Source of the DNA: Arthrobacter sp. EPSL27
GTDB lineage: Bacteria > Actinomycetota > Actinomycetes > Actinomycetales > Micrococcaceae
Reading direction: 5' to 3'
DNA length: 64,000 nt
Assembly: GCF_001512305.1 (NCBI RefSeq)
Contig: NZ_LNUT01000003.1
Location: forward strand, 186,001 to 250,000
The position numbers and the translations under genes are program-made. Under the pieces are notes generated by a model. The model did not search any database, was not told where the DNA came from, and worked only from the letters and a program-made list of their open reading frames with translations. Shown one piece after another: positions 27,193-36,488 of the stretch (the first letter of the stretch is position 1; each line of letters opens with the position of its first letter).

Positions 27193-29259
27193 ATGAAAGC
27201 TAAGAGTTTCTTCAAGGGCCCGGGCATCTGGATTGTCGTTGTCATCGGCATGCTCCTGCTGGCCTTTGCCACCCTCACCCCGGGCGGCTCGACCCGGATC
27301 GACACCGACAAGGGTCTCGCGCTGCTGACCGACGGCGGCAAGGTTGAACAGGCCAAGATCTTCGATGCGGAAAACCGCGTGGACCTGGTCCTGAAGGAAA
27401 ACCTGCAGGTTGACGGCCAGGACAAGGGCAAGAACATCCAGTTCTACTACGTCAACGCCCGCGCCGACGATGTGGTCAAGGCCGTCACCGACTCCCGGCC
27501 GCCCAGCGGCTACACCGACCAGCCGGTCGAGAACAACTGGTTCGCCGGGCTGTTCTCCCTCCTGATCCCGGTCCTCCTCCTGGGTGTCCTCTTCTGGTTC
27601 CTGCTCTCCCGGATGCAGGGCGGCGGCTCCAAGGTCATGCAGTTCGGCAAGTCCAAGGCCAAGATGGTCAGCAAGGACATGCCGCAGGTCACGTTCAGCG
27701 ACGTCGCCGGCGCGGACGAGGCCGTCGAGGAACTCGAAGAAATCAAGGAATTCCTCCAGGAACCCGCTAAGTTCCAGGCCGTCGGGGCCAAGATCCCCAA
27801 GGGTGTGCTGCTGTACGGCCCTCCCGGCACCGGCAAGACCCTCCTGGCCCGCGCCGTGGCCGGCGAAGCCGGCGTCCCCTTCTTCTCCATCTCCGGTTCC
27901 GACTTCGTGGAAATGTTCGTCGGCGTCGGCGCCTCCCGCGTCCGCGACCTGTTCGAGCAGGCCAAGGCCAACTCGCCCGCCATCATCTTCGTCGACGAGA
28001 TCGACGCCGTCGGCCGCCACCGCGGCGCCGGCATCGGCGGCGGCAACGACGAACGCGAGCAGACCCTCAACCAGCTGCTGGTTGAAATGGACGGCTTCGA
28101 CGTCAAGACCAACGTCATCCTGATCGCCGCCACCAACCGTCCCGACGTCCTCGACCCCGCGCTGCTGCGCCCGGGCCGCTTCGACCGGCAGATCGGCGTC
28201 GAGGCCCCCGACCTGATCGGCCGCGACCAGATCCTCAAGGTCCATGCCAAGGGCAAGCCGATGGCCCCCGACGTCGACCTGAAGGCCGTGGCGAAGAAGA
28301 CCCCCGGCTACACCGGTGCGGACCTCGCCAACGTCCTCAACGAGGCCGCCCTCCTGACCGCGCGCTCCAACGCGAACCTGATCGACGACCGCGCGCTCGA
28401 CGAAGCCATTGACCGCGTCATGGCCGGGCCGCAGAAGCGCAGCCGCGTCATGAAGGAACACGAACGCAAAGTCACCGCCTACCACGAGGGCGGACACGCC
28501 CTGGTGGCCGCGGCGCTGCGCAACTCGGCACCGGTCACCAAGATCACCATCCTGCCCCGCGGCCGCGCCCTGGGCTACACCATGGTGGTCCCGGAGAACG
28601 ACAAGTACTCCGTCACCCGCAACGAACTGCTCGACCAGATGGCCTACGCCATGGGCGGGCGCGTCGCCGAGGAACTGGTATTCCATGACCCGTCCACCGG
28701 TGCGTCCAACGACATCGAAAAGGCCACCGGGATCGCGCGCAAGATGGTCACCGAGTTCGGCATGAGCGAACGGGTCGGCGCCGTCCGGCTCGGCCAGGGC
28801 GGCGGGGAGCCGTTCCTGGGCCGCGACGCCGGCCACGAGCGGAACTACTCCGACCAGATCGCCTACATCGTCGACGAGGAAGTGCGCCGTCTCATCGAGG
28901 GCGCCCACGACGAGGCCTACGCGATCCTGACCGAAAACCGCGACGTCCTGGACCAGCTGGCCCTTGAGCTGCTGGAACGCGAAACGCTGAACCAGGCGGA
29001 GATCGCGCAGGTCTTCACCAACATCCGCAAGCGCGATTTCCGCGAGATCTGGCTCTCCAAGGAGACCCGCCCCATCCAGAACGTGGGTCCGGTGGAATCG
29101 CGCCAGGAGAAGGCCGAACGCGAAGCGCAGGAAGAAGCCAAGGAAGCACGCCTCGAAGAGCCGCTGGACACGTTCCCGCCGCACGCGCAGGGCGTTCCCG
29201 GGCAGGAGCCGTTCCAGGGCGGTGTAACCGATCTCGGGCCTGACGGCCATCCCGGCTAG
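27193..29259 (+). CDS. ftsH: ATP-dependent zinc metalloprotease FtsH
   Basis: 688 residues. Two membrane helices ([16 protein letters not shown] near residue 14 and [19 protein letters not shown] near 120) flank a short external domain. The AAA module has Walker A GPPGTGKT at 209-216, Walker [12 protein letters not shown] and the [23 protein letters not shown] (as [13 protein letters not shown]). The protease zinc site HEGGH is at 431-435. It degrades misfolded membrane and regulatory proteins. The acidic C-terminal tail after residue 640 is not conserved. The 240-bp upstream region holds TATAGC at about 27106 as a possible -10 element. Confidence 0.97.
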   Translation: MKAKSFFKGPGIWIVVVIGMLLLAFATLTPGGSTRIDTDKGLALLTDGGKVEQAKIFDAENRVDLVLKENLQVDGQDKGKNIQFYYVNARADDVVKAVTDSRPPSGYTDQPVENNWFAGLFSLLIPVLLLGVLFWFLLSRMQGGGSKVMQFGKSKAKMVSKDMPQVTFSDVAGADEAVEELEEIKEFLQEPAKFQAVGAKIPKGVLLYGPPGTGKTLLARAVAGEAGVPFFSISGSDFVEMFVGVGASRVRDLFEQAKANSPAIIFVDEIDAVGRHRGAGIGGGNDEREQTLNQLLVEMDGFDVKTNVILIAATNRPDVLDPALLRPGRFDRQIGVEAPDLIGRDQILKVHAKGKPMAPDVDLKAVAKKTPGYTGADLANVLNEAALLTARSNANLIDDRALDEAIDRVMAGPQKRSRVMKEHERKVTAYHEGGHALVAAALRNSAPVTKITILPRGRALGYTMVVPENDKYSVTRNELLDQMAYAMGGRVAEELVFHDPSTGASNDIEKATGIARKMVTEFGMSERVGAVRLGQGGGEPFLGRDAGHERNYSDQIAYIVDEEVRRLIEGAHDEAYAILTENRDVLDQLALELLERETLNQAEIAQVFTNIRKRDFREIWLSKETRPIQNVGPVESRQEKAEREAQEEAKEARLEEPLDTFPPHAQGVPGQEPFQGGVTDLGPDGHPG

Positions 29260-29268
29260 GCTTCTTTC

Positions 29269-29913
29269 GTGACTTCTTTCTTCAATGACGACGACGACGC
29301 TCCCGCCGGCCAGGCCCTGACGGCGGGAGGGCCGGTCCCCGGCGCCACCCCCGTGGACCAGGCCCGGATCGAGGCCGCCGTCCGCGAGATCCTGCTGGCC
29401 ATCGGCGAGGACCCGGACCGCGGCGGCCTCCTGGACACCCCCAAGCGGGTGGCCAAGGCGTACACCGAGATGTTCGCCGGCCTCCACCACGACCCCGCCG
29501 AAATCCTCGCCACCACCTTCGACCTGGACCACGAGGAACTGGTCCTGGTCAAGGACATCCCGTTCTACTCCACCTGCGAGCACCACCTGGTGCCGTTCCA
29601 CGGGATGGCCCACGTTGGCTACATTCCCTCGCACGACGGCAAGGTCACCGGGCTGAGCAAACTGGCACGGCTGGTGGACATGTTCGCCCGCCGGCCCCAG
29701 GTGCAGGAACGCCTCACCACCCAGATCGTCGAAGCCCTCGTCACCCACCTCCAGCCGCGCGGCGCAATTGTCGTCGTCGAATGCGAACACCTCTGCATGT
29801 CCATGCGCGGCATCCGCAAGCCCGGCGCCAAGACCGTCACCAGCGCGGTCCGCGGGCAACTCCATGACCCGGCCACCCGCGCCGAAGCCATGAGCCTCAT
29901 CATCGGAAGGTAA
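29269..29913 (+). CDS. folE: GTP cyclohydrolase I
   Basis: 214 residues. Zinc ligands are visible as Cys103 and His106 in [10 protein letters not shown] and Cys176 in [10 protein letters not shown]. The conserved [23 protein letters not shown] segment (here split [11 protein letters not shown] / [10 protein letters not shown]) is intact. It converts GTP to dihydroneopterin triphosphate, the first step to folate. GTG 29269 begins an Asp-rich leader; it lies 9 bp after ftsH. First gene of the folE-folP-folB-folK run. Confidence 0.96.
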   Translation: MTSFFNDDDDAPAGQALTAGGPVPGATPVDQARIEAAVREILLAIGEDPDRGGLLDTPKRVAKAYTEMFAGLHHDPAEILATTFDLDHEELVLVKDIPFYSTCEHHLVPFHGMAHVGYIPSHDGKVTGLSKLARLVDMFARRPQVQERLTTQIVEALVTHLQPRGAIVVVECEHLCMSMRGIRKPGAKTVTSAVRGQLHDPATRAEAMSLIIGR

Positions 29914-29924
29914 GAACACAGACT

Positions 29925-30848
29925 ATGGACTCCCTCGCCGCCGCCCCGGGCACCGGACCCGCGACCTCGCCCCTGCCCGTGCTGCGCAAGGCACGCCCGG
30001 CCGCCAAGTTCGCCGATCTCCCCACGGACCGCACGCTGGTCATGGGGATCCTCAACGTCACCCCGGACTCCTTCAGCGACGGCGGCCAGCATGCCACGGC
30101 GGACACGGCCATCGCCGCCGGCCTGCGGATGTTCTACGCCGGAGCGGACATTATCGACGTCGGCGGCGAATCCACCCGCCCGGGCGCGGCGGAAGTCAGC
30201 GTCGAGGAAGAGCAGCGGCGGGTCCTGCCGGTCATCGAGGCGCTGGTGAAGGCCGGCGCCCTGGTCAGCATCGACACGACGCACGCCGCCACCGCCGCTG
30301 CGGCCCTGGACGCCGGCGCCGCGATCATCAACGACGTCTCCGGACTGACCATCGAACCGGAAATGGCCGAACTCGTGGCCCGCAGCAAGGCCCCCTACAT
30401 CCTCACGCACCGCCGCGGCAACGCCAGCACCATGGACTCCCTGGCCGAGTACGGGAACGTCGCGGACGAGGTGGCCGCCGAACTCGCCGGTGTCCGCGAC
30501 AAGCTCTACGCCGCCGGCGCCGCCCCGGAACAGATCATCGTGGACCCGGGCCTGGGCTTCTCCAAGAACGAGGAGCACAACTGGGAGCTCCTTCGGCGCC
30601 TCGACGTGCTCCAGGCCATGGGCCACAGGGTGCTGGTGGCCGCCTCCCGCAAACGCTTCCTCGGCAGCCTCCTGACCGTGGCGGGCAAGGCCGCGCCGCC
30701 CGCCGAACGTGACGCGGCCACCGCCGCCGTGACCGCCATCAGCGCCTCCCAAGGCGTCTGGGCGGTCCGCGTGCACGACGTCGGGTCCAGCCTTGATGCC
30801 GTCAAGGTCGCCGCCCGCATGGCTCCAGCCGCCGCCGGCCACAGCTGA
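29925..30848 (+). CDS. folP: Dihydropteroate synthase
   Basis: 307 residues. The pterin-binding barrel shows LVMGILNVTPDSFSDGG, then DVGGESTRPGAAEV, then LVSIDTTHAATA and INDVSGLT. It condenses a dihydropterin diphosphate with p-aminobenzoate and is the target of sulfonamides. About 30 extra residues precede the domain. ATG 29925 lies 11 bp after folE; GGAAGG upstream acts as ribosome site. Confidence 0.96.
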   Translation: MDSLAAAPGTGPATSPLPVLRKARPAAKFADLPTDRTLVMGILNVTPDSFSDGGQHATADTAIAAGLRMFYAGADIIDVGGESTRPGAAEVSVEEEQRRVLPVIEALVKAGALVSIDTTHAATAAAALDAGAAIINDVSGLTIEPEMAELVARSKAPYILTHRRGNASTMDSLAEYGNVADEVAAELAGVRDKLYAAGAAPEQIIVDPGLGFSKNEEHNWELLRRLDVLQAMGHRVLVAASRKRFLGSLLTVAGKAAPPAERDAATAAVTAISASQGVWAVRVHDVGSSLDAVKVAARMAPAAAGHS

Positions 30849-30861
30849 ACCGCCCCCGCCC

Positions 30862-31230
30862 ATGGACCAGATCACGCTGAGCGGCGTCACCGCCGTCGGC
30901 CATCACGGAGTATTCGATTTCGAACGGCGCAACGGTCAGCCGTTCGTCGTCGACGCCGTCCTGCACCTGGACTTCAGCCGCGCCGCCGCCTCCGACGACG
31001 TGCTGGACACCGCGCACTACGGTGAAGTGGCCGAATGCATCCGCGGCTGGATCACGGGGGAGCCGCTGAACCTGATTGAAGCACTGGCCGTGCGGATCGC
31101 CGAGGACGTGCTGCAGAAATTTCCCGTCGCCGCCGTGGACATCACCGTGCACAAACCAAAGGCCCCCATCGAGGTCGAGTTCGGCGACGTCTCCGTCAGC
31201 GTCCGCCGGGCCCGGCAGGGACAGTCATGA
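30862..31230 (+). CDS. folB: Dihydroneopterin aldolase
   Basis: 122 residues. MDQITLSGVTAVGHHGVFDFER is the family start (shown here as MDQITLSGVTAVGHHGVF), with the conserved Glu in the QPFVVDAVLHLD strand region and VDITVHKPKAPI near the end. It removes glycolaldehyde from dihydroneopterin to give 6-hydroxymethyl-dihydropterin. ATG 30862 is chosen over an upstream TTG that would overlap folP and add a Pro-rich segment. Its stop overlaps the folK start by 4 bp (ATGA). Confidence 0.95.
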   Translation: MDQITLSGVTAVGHHGVFDFERRNGQPFVVDAVLHLDFSRAAASDDVLDTAHYGEVAECIRGWITGEPLNLIEALAVRIAEDVLQKFPVAAVDITVHKPKAPIEVEFGDVSVSVRRARQGQS

Positions 31231-31754
31231 ACTACACCCGGTCCATCCTGGCCCTCGGCAGCAACCTGGGGGAGCGCAGCGACACGCTCTCCGCGGCCGT
31301 CGCGGACCTCGTCGACCCGCCCGAGGTCCGCCTCCTGGCGATCTCGCCGATTGTGCACACCAAAGCCGTCGGCGGCCCGGCCGGCCAGCCCGACTTCCTC
31401 AACATGGTGATCGCCGTCGAGACCTCGCTGACGCCCCGTGAACTGCTGGCGCACTGCCACGCCGTGGAGCAGAAGCACCTCCGGGTCCGCGAGGTGCACT
31501 GGGGGCCGCGCACCCTCGACGTCGACATCATCACCTACGGGGACGTGGCCAGCTCCGACCCGGAACTGACCCTTCCCCACCCGCGGGCAGCCCAGCGGGC
31601 GTTCGTCCTGTACCCGTGGTCGCTGATCGACCCCGCCGCCGAGCTGGACGGTGAGCGCGTCGGCGACCTCGCCGCCCGGGCGGACGACTTTGCCGATCTG
31701 GTCCCCTTTGACGGGTTCGAGAACCTCCACGGCGTGGCCGAGGCGGCGGAATGA
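31227..31754 (+). CDS. folK: 2-amino-4-hydroxy-6-hydroxymethyldihydropteridine diphosphokinase
   Basis: 175 residues. The signature WGPRTLDVDIITYG is present, preceded by LALGSNLGERSDTL and QPDFLNMVIAVET. It transfers pyrophosphate from ATP to 6-hydroxymethyl-dihydropterin, giving the FolP substrate. Start and stop codons overlap by 4 bp with folB and with the DUF3180 gene, so translational coupling along the operon is expected. Confidence 0.96.
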   Translation: MNYTRSILALGSNLGERSDTLSAAVADLVDPPEVRLLAISPIVHTKAVGGPAGQPDFLNMVIAVETSLTPRELLAHCHAVEQKHLRVREVHWGPRTLDVDIITYGDVASSDPELTLPHPRAAQRAFVLYPWSLIDPAAELDGERVGDLAARADDFADLVPFDGFENLHGVAEAAE

Positions 31755-32275
31755 TGAAGCTGACCAGCCCCTGGGTGCTGCTGGCGATCAGCGGGGCCGT
31801 CGGGGTGCTCGGCTGGCTCGCCGCCGTGCTGGCTACCCGCTACAGCCTCAACACCCCGGTGCTGCCGCTCAACGGGCTCATCACGATGGGCATCATCGTG
31901 GTGCTCACGCTCATCCTGGGTCTCAGGGTGCGCCGCTGGCGCAACGGCGACAAGAAGAAAATGCTCAACCCCATCCTTGCGGCCTGGACCCTGGTCCTCG
32001 CCCAGGCCTGCGCCTACACGGGCAGCGTGCTGCTCGGTTGGCACGCCGGGATCTTCCTTGACCAGCTGCAGCTTTGGAACCTGCGCAGCGACCAGACCCT
32101 CGCCTGGACGGCCCTGGCCATGGCCGGCGGCGGCCTGGTGATGGTGGGCGTCGGCCTGATGGTGGAGCGGTTCTGCCGGATACCCCCCGAGGACGGCGAC
32201 GGCGAGGCGGCCCCGGGGCGGCCGGAGCCACGCAAGCCCAAGTCGGAAGGCGAGTATGCGTACCGAGGCGATTGA
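31751..32275 (+). CDS. DUF3180 membrane protein
   Basis: 174 residues with four hydrophobic helices and a basic loop after the second (LRVRRWRNGDKKKMLNP). The length, topology and position directly after folK match DUF3180, the family of M. tuberculosis Rv3605c. Its function is unknown; conservation next to fol genes suggests either shared regulation or a link to envelope functions. ATGA overlap with folK; overlaps the next gene by 20 bp. Confidence 0.85.
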   Translation: MMKLTSPWVLLAISGAVGVLGWLAAVLATRYSLNTPVLPLNGLITMGIIVVLTLILGLRVRRWRNGDKKKMLNPILAAWTLVLAQACAYTGSVLLGWHAGIFLDQLQLWNLRSDQTLAWTALAMAGGGLVMVGVGLMVERFCRIPPEDGDGEAAPGRPEPRKPKSEGEYAYRGD

Positions 32276-32768
32276 TCCTCCGGGCATCACGTGGCTGCGC
32301 GTCTCACCCAAGTACGTCACGGTGCGGGTGGTGGGCTGGGCGGTGGCCACCGTGCTGGTCGTGGCGCTGCTGTGCCTGCCGCTGATCCTGGTCCTGGGCG
32401 GCTGGTGGAAGTCCTACCCGCTCTGGCTGGCCGTGGCCCTTCCGGCCGCCATGCTGGTCCTGTCCCTGTGGCGGCTGGTGCTCATTCCCCGCCAGGTGCG
32501 GGCCATCGGCTACGCCGAGCGGGAGGACGATCTGCTCATCCGCCGCGGCATCTTCTTCCAGCGCACGCTGGTGGTCCCGTACGGCCGCATGCAGTATGTG
32601 GACATCGGCGCCGGGCCGGTGGAACGCGGCCTGGGGCTGTGCACCCTGAAACTGCACACGGCCTCCGCCGGGACCAACGCGGAAATCCCGGGCCTGCCCG
32701 CCGCGGAAGGGGCCCGGCTCAGGGAGCAGCTCTCCGCCCGCGGCGAAGCCCGGCTGGCCGGACTGTGA
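32256..32768 (+). CDS. PH-domain membrane protein (YdbS-like)
   Basis: 170 residues. Two adjoining membrane helices (VVGWAVATVLVVALLCLPLILVL, abbreviated VATVLVVALLCLPL; and WLAVALPAAMLVLSLW) are followed by one bacterial PH-like domain (DUF304) with LIRRGIFFQRTLVVPYGRMQYVD, shown as RRGIFFQRTLVVPYGRMQ. This is the YdbS plan. Function unknown; B. subtilis YdbS/YdbT have been linked by others to resistance to sublancin-type stress. It starts inside the DUF3180 gene and precedes a YdbT-like gene by 10 bp. Confidence 0.85.
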   Translation: MRTEAIDPPGITWLRVSPKYVTVRVVGWAVATVLVVALLCLPLILVLGGWWKSYPLWLAVALPAAMLVLSLWRLVLIPRQVRAIGYAEREDDLLIRRGIFFQRTLVVPYGRMQYVDIGAGPVERGLGLCTLKLHTASAGTNAEIPGLPAAEGARLREQLSARGEARLAGL

Positions 32769-32778
32769 CGGATGCGCC

Positions 32779-34482
32779 GTGAGGCCGTCCAGTGAAGGCG
32801 TTCCGGTGAGCCCGGATGCCGTCCCGGAGGCAGCGCCCGGGCCCGTTCCGGGAGCCCCCGACGCCGCGTGGCTGCGCGTGCACCCCGCCTCGCCGTTCGT
32901 GCGCGGCTGGGTGGCGTTGGCCGCCATTGCCTTCTTTTTCTTCCGGGACACGTTCGAGCGCGTGCTCGCCGGCGGGCCCCTGGTCGACGAGCAGCTTGCC
33001 GGCCGGGCGCCGTGGCTGGTGCTGGGCGGCGGCGCGGTGCTGCTGCTCACCGTCCTCGGCTACGTCCTGAGCTGGTACTTCACCCGTTACCAGGTGGCAG
33101 ACGGCTACGTCCGGCTGAACACGGGCTTCCTCTTCAGGCAGCAGCGTCAGGCCCGGCTGGACCGCGTGCAGGCCATTGACATTGTGCAGCCGCTGCTGGC
33201 CAGGATCTTCGGGCTGGCTGAGCTGAAGTTCGAGGTGGCCGACGCCGGGGAGTCGGCCGTGCGGCTCTCCTACCTCCGCATGGAGGAGGCCCGCCGGCTC
33301 CGGGCGGCGATCCTTGCCAGCGCCGCCGGGCTGGTCCCGGACCCCGAACGCGCCGGGGAGGCGCCTCCCGAGGCGCCCGAGCACGCCGTCCTGACAGTCC
33401 CGCCGCGGCGCCTCATCGGGTCCCTGGTGCTGAGCGAACAAAGCCTGGTCCTTGTCCTCGGCGGCGCGGTCTCCGTGGCACTGTCCGCCCTGACCGAGAA
33501 CCGCAGCTTCTACCTCTTCCTGATCCCGGCCGTGCTGGGCATCGCGGCCGGCTACTGGAACTCCATCAACCGCGGCTACAACTTCACCGCCGCCATTTCC
33601 CCGGACGGCATCCGGCTGCGCTACGGGCTGCTCGACACACAGGCCCAGACCCTCCCGCCGGGCCGGATCCAGGCGCTGCGCATCAGCCAGCCGCCCCTCT
33701 GGCGTGCTTTCGGCTGGTACCGCATCCAGGTCAACGTGGCGGGCTACGGCGCGGCCGGAAGCGACGGCGAGGGCAGCTCCCGCACCACGCTCCTGCCGGT
33801 GGGGACCTTCCCCGACGTGCTCACCATGCTCTCCCTGGTCCTGCCCGATCCCGGCACCCCGGACCCGGTGGCCACCTTCCGCGCAGGCATCAGCGGCCTT
33901 GCCGGCCCGGCCGCGGCACCGGGACTTCGGGCGGCGCGAATCCCCGAGGCGGACGACGGCGGATTCGTCACCACCCCGCGGCGTGCCCGGCTCCTTGCCC
34001 CGCTGGGCTGGCGGCGCAACGGCTTCACCGCCACAGGCACCGCCCTGCTGATCCGCTCGGGCCGGTGGTGGCGCCACCTGGTGGTGGTTCCGCACCAGCG
34101 CACCCAGTCCATGGCTTTGGAGCAGGGGCCCCTGGCACGGCGCTTCCGCGTGGCGGACTTGGTGCTGCACACCACCGCCGGGCCGGTCACCCCGCGGCTG
34201 GTCCAAGCCGGGCTGGACGAAGGCCGTGCGCTGCTGGACGCGCAGGCGGCCCGGGCCCGCGCCGCGCGCAAACGCCAGACCAGCGAACACTGGCTGGCCC
34301 AGGTCCGGACGCTGGCCGCGGACCCCGGGTCCCCGGCGTTCCCCGCACCCCCGGCTGAGCCGGCCCGCCCCGAAGCACCCGTCCACCCCGAAGCACCCAT
34401 CCATCCCGAAGCAATGGCCCGCCCCGAAACACCGGTCCATCCCGAAACACCCGACAGGCAGGAAAACCGCCCCCATGGCTAA
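32779..34482 (+). CDS. Multi-PH-domain membrane protein (YdbT-like)
   Basis: 567 residues with two pairs of membrane helices and three PH-like (DUF304) domains: FLFRQQRQARLDRVQAIDIV, then LRYGLLDTQAQTLPPGRIQA, then VVVPHQRTQSMALEQGPLAR. This is the partner plan to YdbS. The last 40 residues are a low-complexity tail of repeated HPEAP/HPETP units. Start is uncertain: GTG 32779 or GTG 32806. It overlaps the DUF2520 gene by 8 bp. Function unknown. Confidence 0.85.
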   Translation: MRPSSEGVPVSPDAVPEAAPGPVPGAPDAAWLRVHPASPFVRGWVALAAIAFFFFRDTFERVLAGGPLVDEQLAGRAPWLVLGGGAVLLLTVLGYVLSWYFTRYQVADGYVRLNTGFLFRQQRQARLDRVQAIDIVQPLLARIFGLAELKFEVADAGESAVRLSYLRMEEARRLRAAILASAAGLVPDPERAGEAPPEAPEHAVLTVPPRRLIGSLVLSEQSLVLVLGGAVSVALSALTENRSFYLFLIPAVLGIAAGYWNSINRGYNFTAAISPDGIRLRYGLLDTQAQTLPPGRIQALRISQPPLWRAFGWYRIQVNVAGYGAAGSDGEGSSRTTLLPVGTFPDVLTMLSLVLPDPGTPDPVATFRAGISGLAGPAAAPGLRAARIPEADDGGFVTTPRRARLLAPLGWRRNGFTATGTALLIRSGRWWRHLVVVPHQRTQSMALEQGPLARRFRVADLVLHTTAGPVTPRLVQAGLDEGRALLDAQAARARAARKRQTSEHWLAQVRTLAADPGSPAFPAPPAEPARPEAPVHPEAPIHPEAMARPETPVHPETPDRQENRPHG

Positions 34483-35383
34483 ACCAGGACGACTCGGCAT
34501 CGGAATCGTCGGCGCAGGCAAAGTCGGCGCCGTCCTGGGGGCGGCGCTGCGCGGCGCGGAGCACGCCATCATCGGAGTTTCCGCGGTGTCGGACGCAAGC
34601 CGCGAACGCGCGGAGGCCCTGCTGCCCGGCGTCCCGGTCCTCGACGTGCAGGACATCGTCGAGCGCGCCGAACTGGTGCTCCTCGCCGTCCCCGACGATG
34701 CCCTCGGCCCGCTGGTCGAGGGGCTGGCGAAGCTGGGCGCCTGGCAGCCCGGACAGCTTGTGGCCCACACGTCCGGCCGCTTCGGCGTCGGAATCCTGCA
34801 CCCCGCGCGCGCCGCGGGCGCCGTTCCGCTGGCCCTGCACCCGGCCATGACCTTCACCGGCATGAGCCTGGACCTCACCCGGCTGCTGGACTGCACCTTT
34901 GGCGTCACCGCCGACGCCGCGATGCTGCCCATCGCGCAGGCGCTGGTCGTGGAGATGGGGGCGGAGCCGGTGGTCATCGCCGAGGCGGACCGCACGCTCT
35001 ACCACGCGGCCCTTGCCCACGGCTCCAACCACCTCGTCACCCTGGTGGCGCAGGCGTCGCAGCTGCTCCGGGAGGTGGGCGTCGAGGCCCCCGAACGTAT
35101 GCTGGGCCCGCTGCTGCGCGCCACCCTGGAGAACGCCCTCGCCTCGGGTGAATCGGCCCTGACCGGCCCGGTGGCCCGCGGCGACATCGGCACCGTGGCC
35201 GCGCACGCCGAGTCGCTGCGGGAACAGGACGGCGGCTCCCGCGGCGATATTCTGGAGGCCTACCTGGCCATGGCCCGGGCCACGGCCCACCGGGCGGAAC
35301 ACCGCGGACTGCTCAAGCCCGAGCAGCTCAAGGACATCGAGCGGGCGCTCGAGGGCCCGGACCACAACTCCCCGCAACCTTAA
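34475..35383 (+). CDS. Rossmann-fold DUF2520 protein
   Basis: 302 residues. An N-terminal NAD(P)-binding fold ([20 protein letters not shown]) is joined to a DUF2520 C-terminal helical domain, with [18 protein letters not shown] and the conserved [12 protein letters not shown]. The layout resembles ProC/6-phosphogluconate-type dehydrogenases. Homologues sit next to panC in many actinobacteria (M. tuberculosis Rv3603c), hinting at a pantothenate-related oxidoreductase role, not proven. ATG 34475 has AGGA upstream. Confidence 0.85.
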   Translation: MAKPGRLGIGIVGAGKVGAVLGAALRGAEHAIIGVSAVSDASRERAEALLPGVPVLDVQDIVERAELVLLAVPDDALGPLVEGLAKLGAWQPGQLVAHTSGRFGVGILHPARAAGAVPLALHPAMTFTGMSLDLTRLLDCTFGVTADAAMLPIAQALVVEMGAEPVVIAEADRTLYHAALAHGSNHLVTLVAQASQLLREVGVEAPERMLGPLLRATLENALASGESALTGPVARGDIGTVAAHAESLREQDGGSRGDILEAYLAMARATAHRAEHRGLLKPEQLKDIERALEGPDHNSPQP

Positions 35384-35397
35384 GGAAGGCCCTGACT

Positions 35398-36297
35398 TTG
35401 GCGATCCAACTCGTGACCACCGCGGCCCGGCTCCGGACCGAAAGCGCCCGGCTGCTCAAAGAGAAGGGCGGCTCCTCCCAGGCCCTGGTGCCCACCATGG
35501 GCGCCCTGCATGAGGGGCATGCCGAACTCGCGCGCACCGCCGTCGGGCAGAACGACGTGGTGGTGGCCAGCATCTTCGTGAACCCCCTGCAGTTCGGCGA
35601 GGCCGTGGACCTGGAGCGCTACCCCCGCACGCTGGAGGCTGATCTGGCGCTGCTGGATGCGGCAGGGGTGGACCTGGTGTTCGCCCCGGACGTGGACGAG
35701 GTCTACCCGGGCGGGGAACCCCGGGTCCGGATCAGCGCCGGGCCGATGGCGGACAAGTGGGAGGGCGCGTCCCGGCCCGGACACTTCGACGGCGCCCTGA
35801 CCGTGGTGGCCAAGTTGCTGCACTACGGGATGCCCGGCGCGGCCGCAGGCACCGGAGTGCCGGCGTACCGGGCGTACTTCGGCCAGAAGGATGCCCAGCA
35901 GCTGGCCCTCGTCCAGCGCATGGTGGCGGACCTGAACTTCCCGGTGGAGATTGTTCCGGTGCCCACCGTGCGTTCCGCGGACGGACTGGCGCTGTCCAGC
36001 CGTAACCGGTTCCTCTCCGCGGAGCAACGCGAGGCGGCGCTGGTCCTCTCGCGGGCGCTCCGGCTCATCGAGGAACGGGCCAACGCCCGGCAGCCGCTGG
36101 ACCTCGATTCCGCCCGGGCGCTGGTCGAGTCCCAGCCGCTGGTGGACCTGGACTACTTCGAGGTGGTGGATCCCCGCACCCTTGAACCGCTCGCGGAGAA
36201 CTGCCGCGAGACACCCTTCCGCGGCGAAGCCCTGGCGCTCATTGCGGCCAGGGTCGGCCCGGTGCGGCTGATCGACAACGTCCCGCTGGACTCCTGA
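35398..36297 (+). CDS. panC: Pantothenate synthetase (pantoate-beta-alanine ligase)
   Basis: 299 residues. The nucleotidyltransferase motifs are [13 protein letters not shown] (HxGH), [13 protein letters not shown] and [17 protein letters not shown]. It condenses pantoate and beta-alanine with ATP hydrolysis to AMP. The start is TTG 35398, with AAGGAAGG upstream; there is no ATG or GTG near the conserved N-terminus. panD, which normally follows to supply beta-alanine, is not next to it here. Confidence 0.95.
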   Translation: MAIQLVTTAARLRTESARLLKEKGGSSQALVPTMGALHEGHAELARTAVGQNDVVVASIFVNPLQFGEAVDLERYPRTLEADLALLDAAGVDLVFAPDVDEVYPGGEPRVRISAGPMADKWEGASRPGHFDGALTVVAKLLHYGMPGAAAGTGVPAYRAYFGQKDAQQLALVQRMVADLNFPVEIVPVPTVRSADGLALSSRNRFLSAEQREAALVLSRALRLIEERANARQPLDLDSARALVESQPLVDLDYFEVVDPRTLEPLAENCRETPFRGEALALIAARVGPVRLIDNVPLDS

Positions 36298-36322
36298 CCC
36301 CGGGGTAACCGCCCCCTTCAAG

Positions 36323-36385
36323 CAACGCGGGGTCACCTACGGCCCATAAAGAGGCCCTCCATGGACCGTAGCTGACCCCGCGTTG
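36323..36385. terminator. Terminator-like hairpin, copy B
   Basis: CAACGCGGGGTCA pairs perfectly with TGACCCCGCGTTG; after one C/C mismatch the stem goes on with CTACGG/CCGTAG. GTTTTC follows. It lies 26 bp after the panC stop codon, so it should end the long fol-pan transcript. Same outer arm as copies A and C. Confidence 0.75.
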
Positions 36386-36488
36386 TTTTCCAGCGGAGGG
36401 AATTACCGCGGCGCCTCGCTGGTTGGCACCTGTTGTGTAGCGACGACGCTCGCCGTCCCCACTTCAAAAACTCCCCGAGGGAACCCCT

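Noticed and set aside
26833..29919. 1,028-codon reverse open frame opposite ftsH and folE
   Set aside because: Composition is typical of the shadow of high-GC codon use; ftsH and folE are certain on the other strand.
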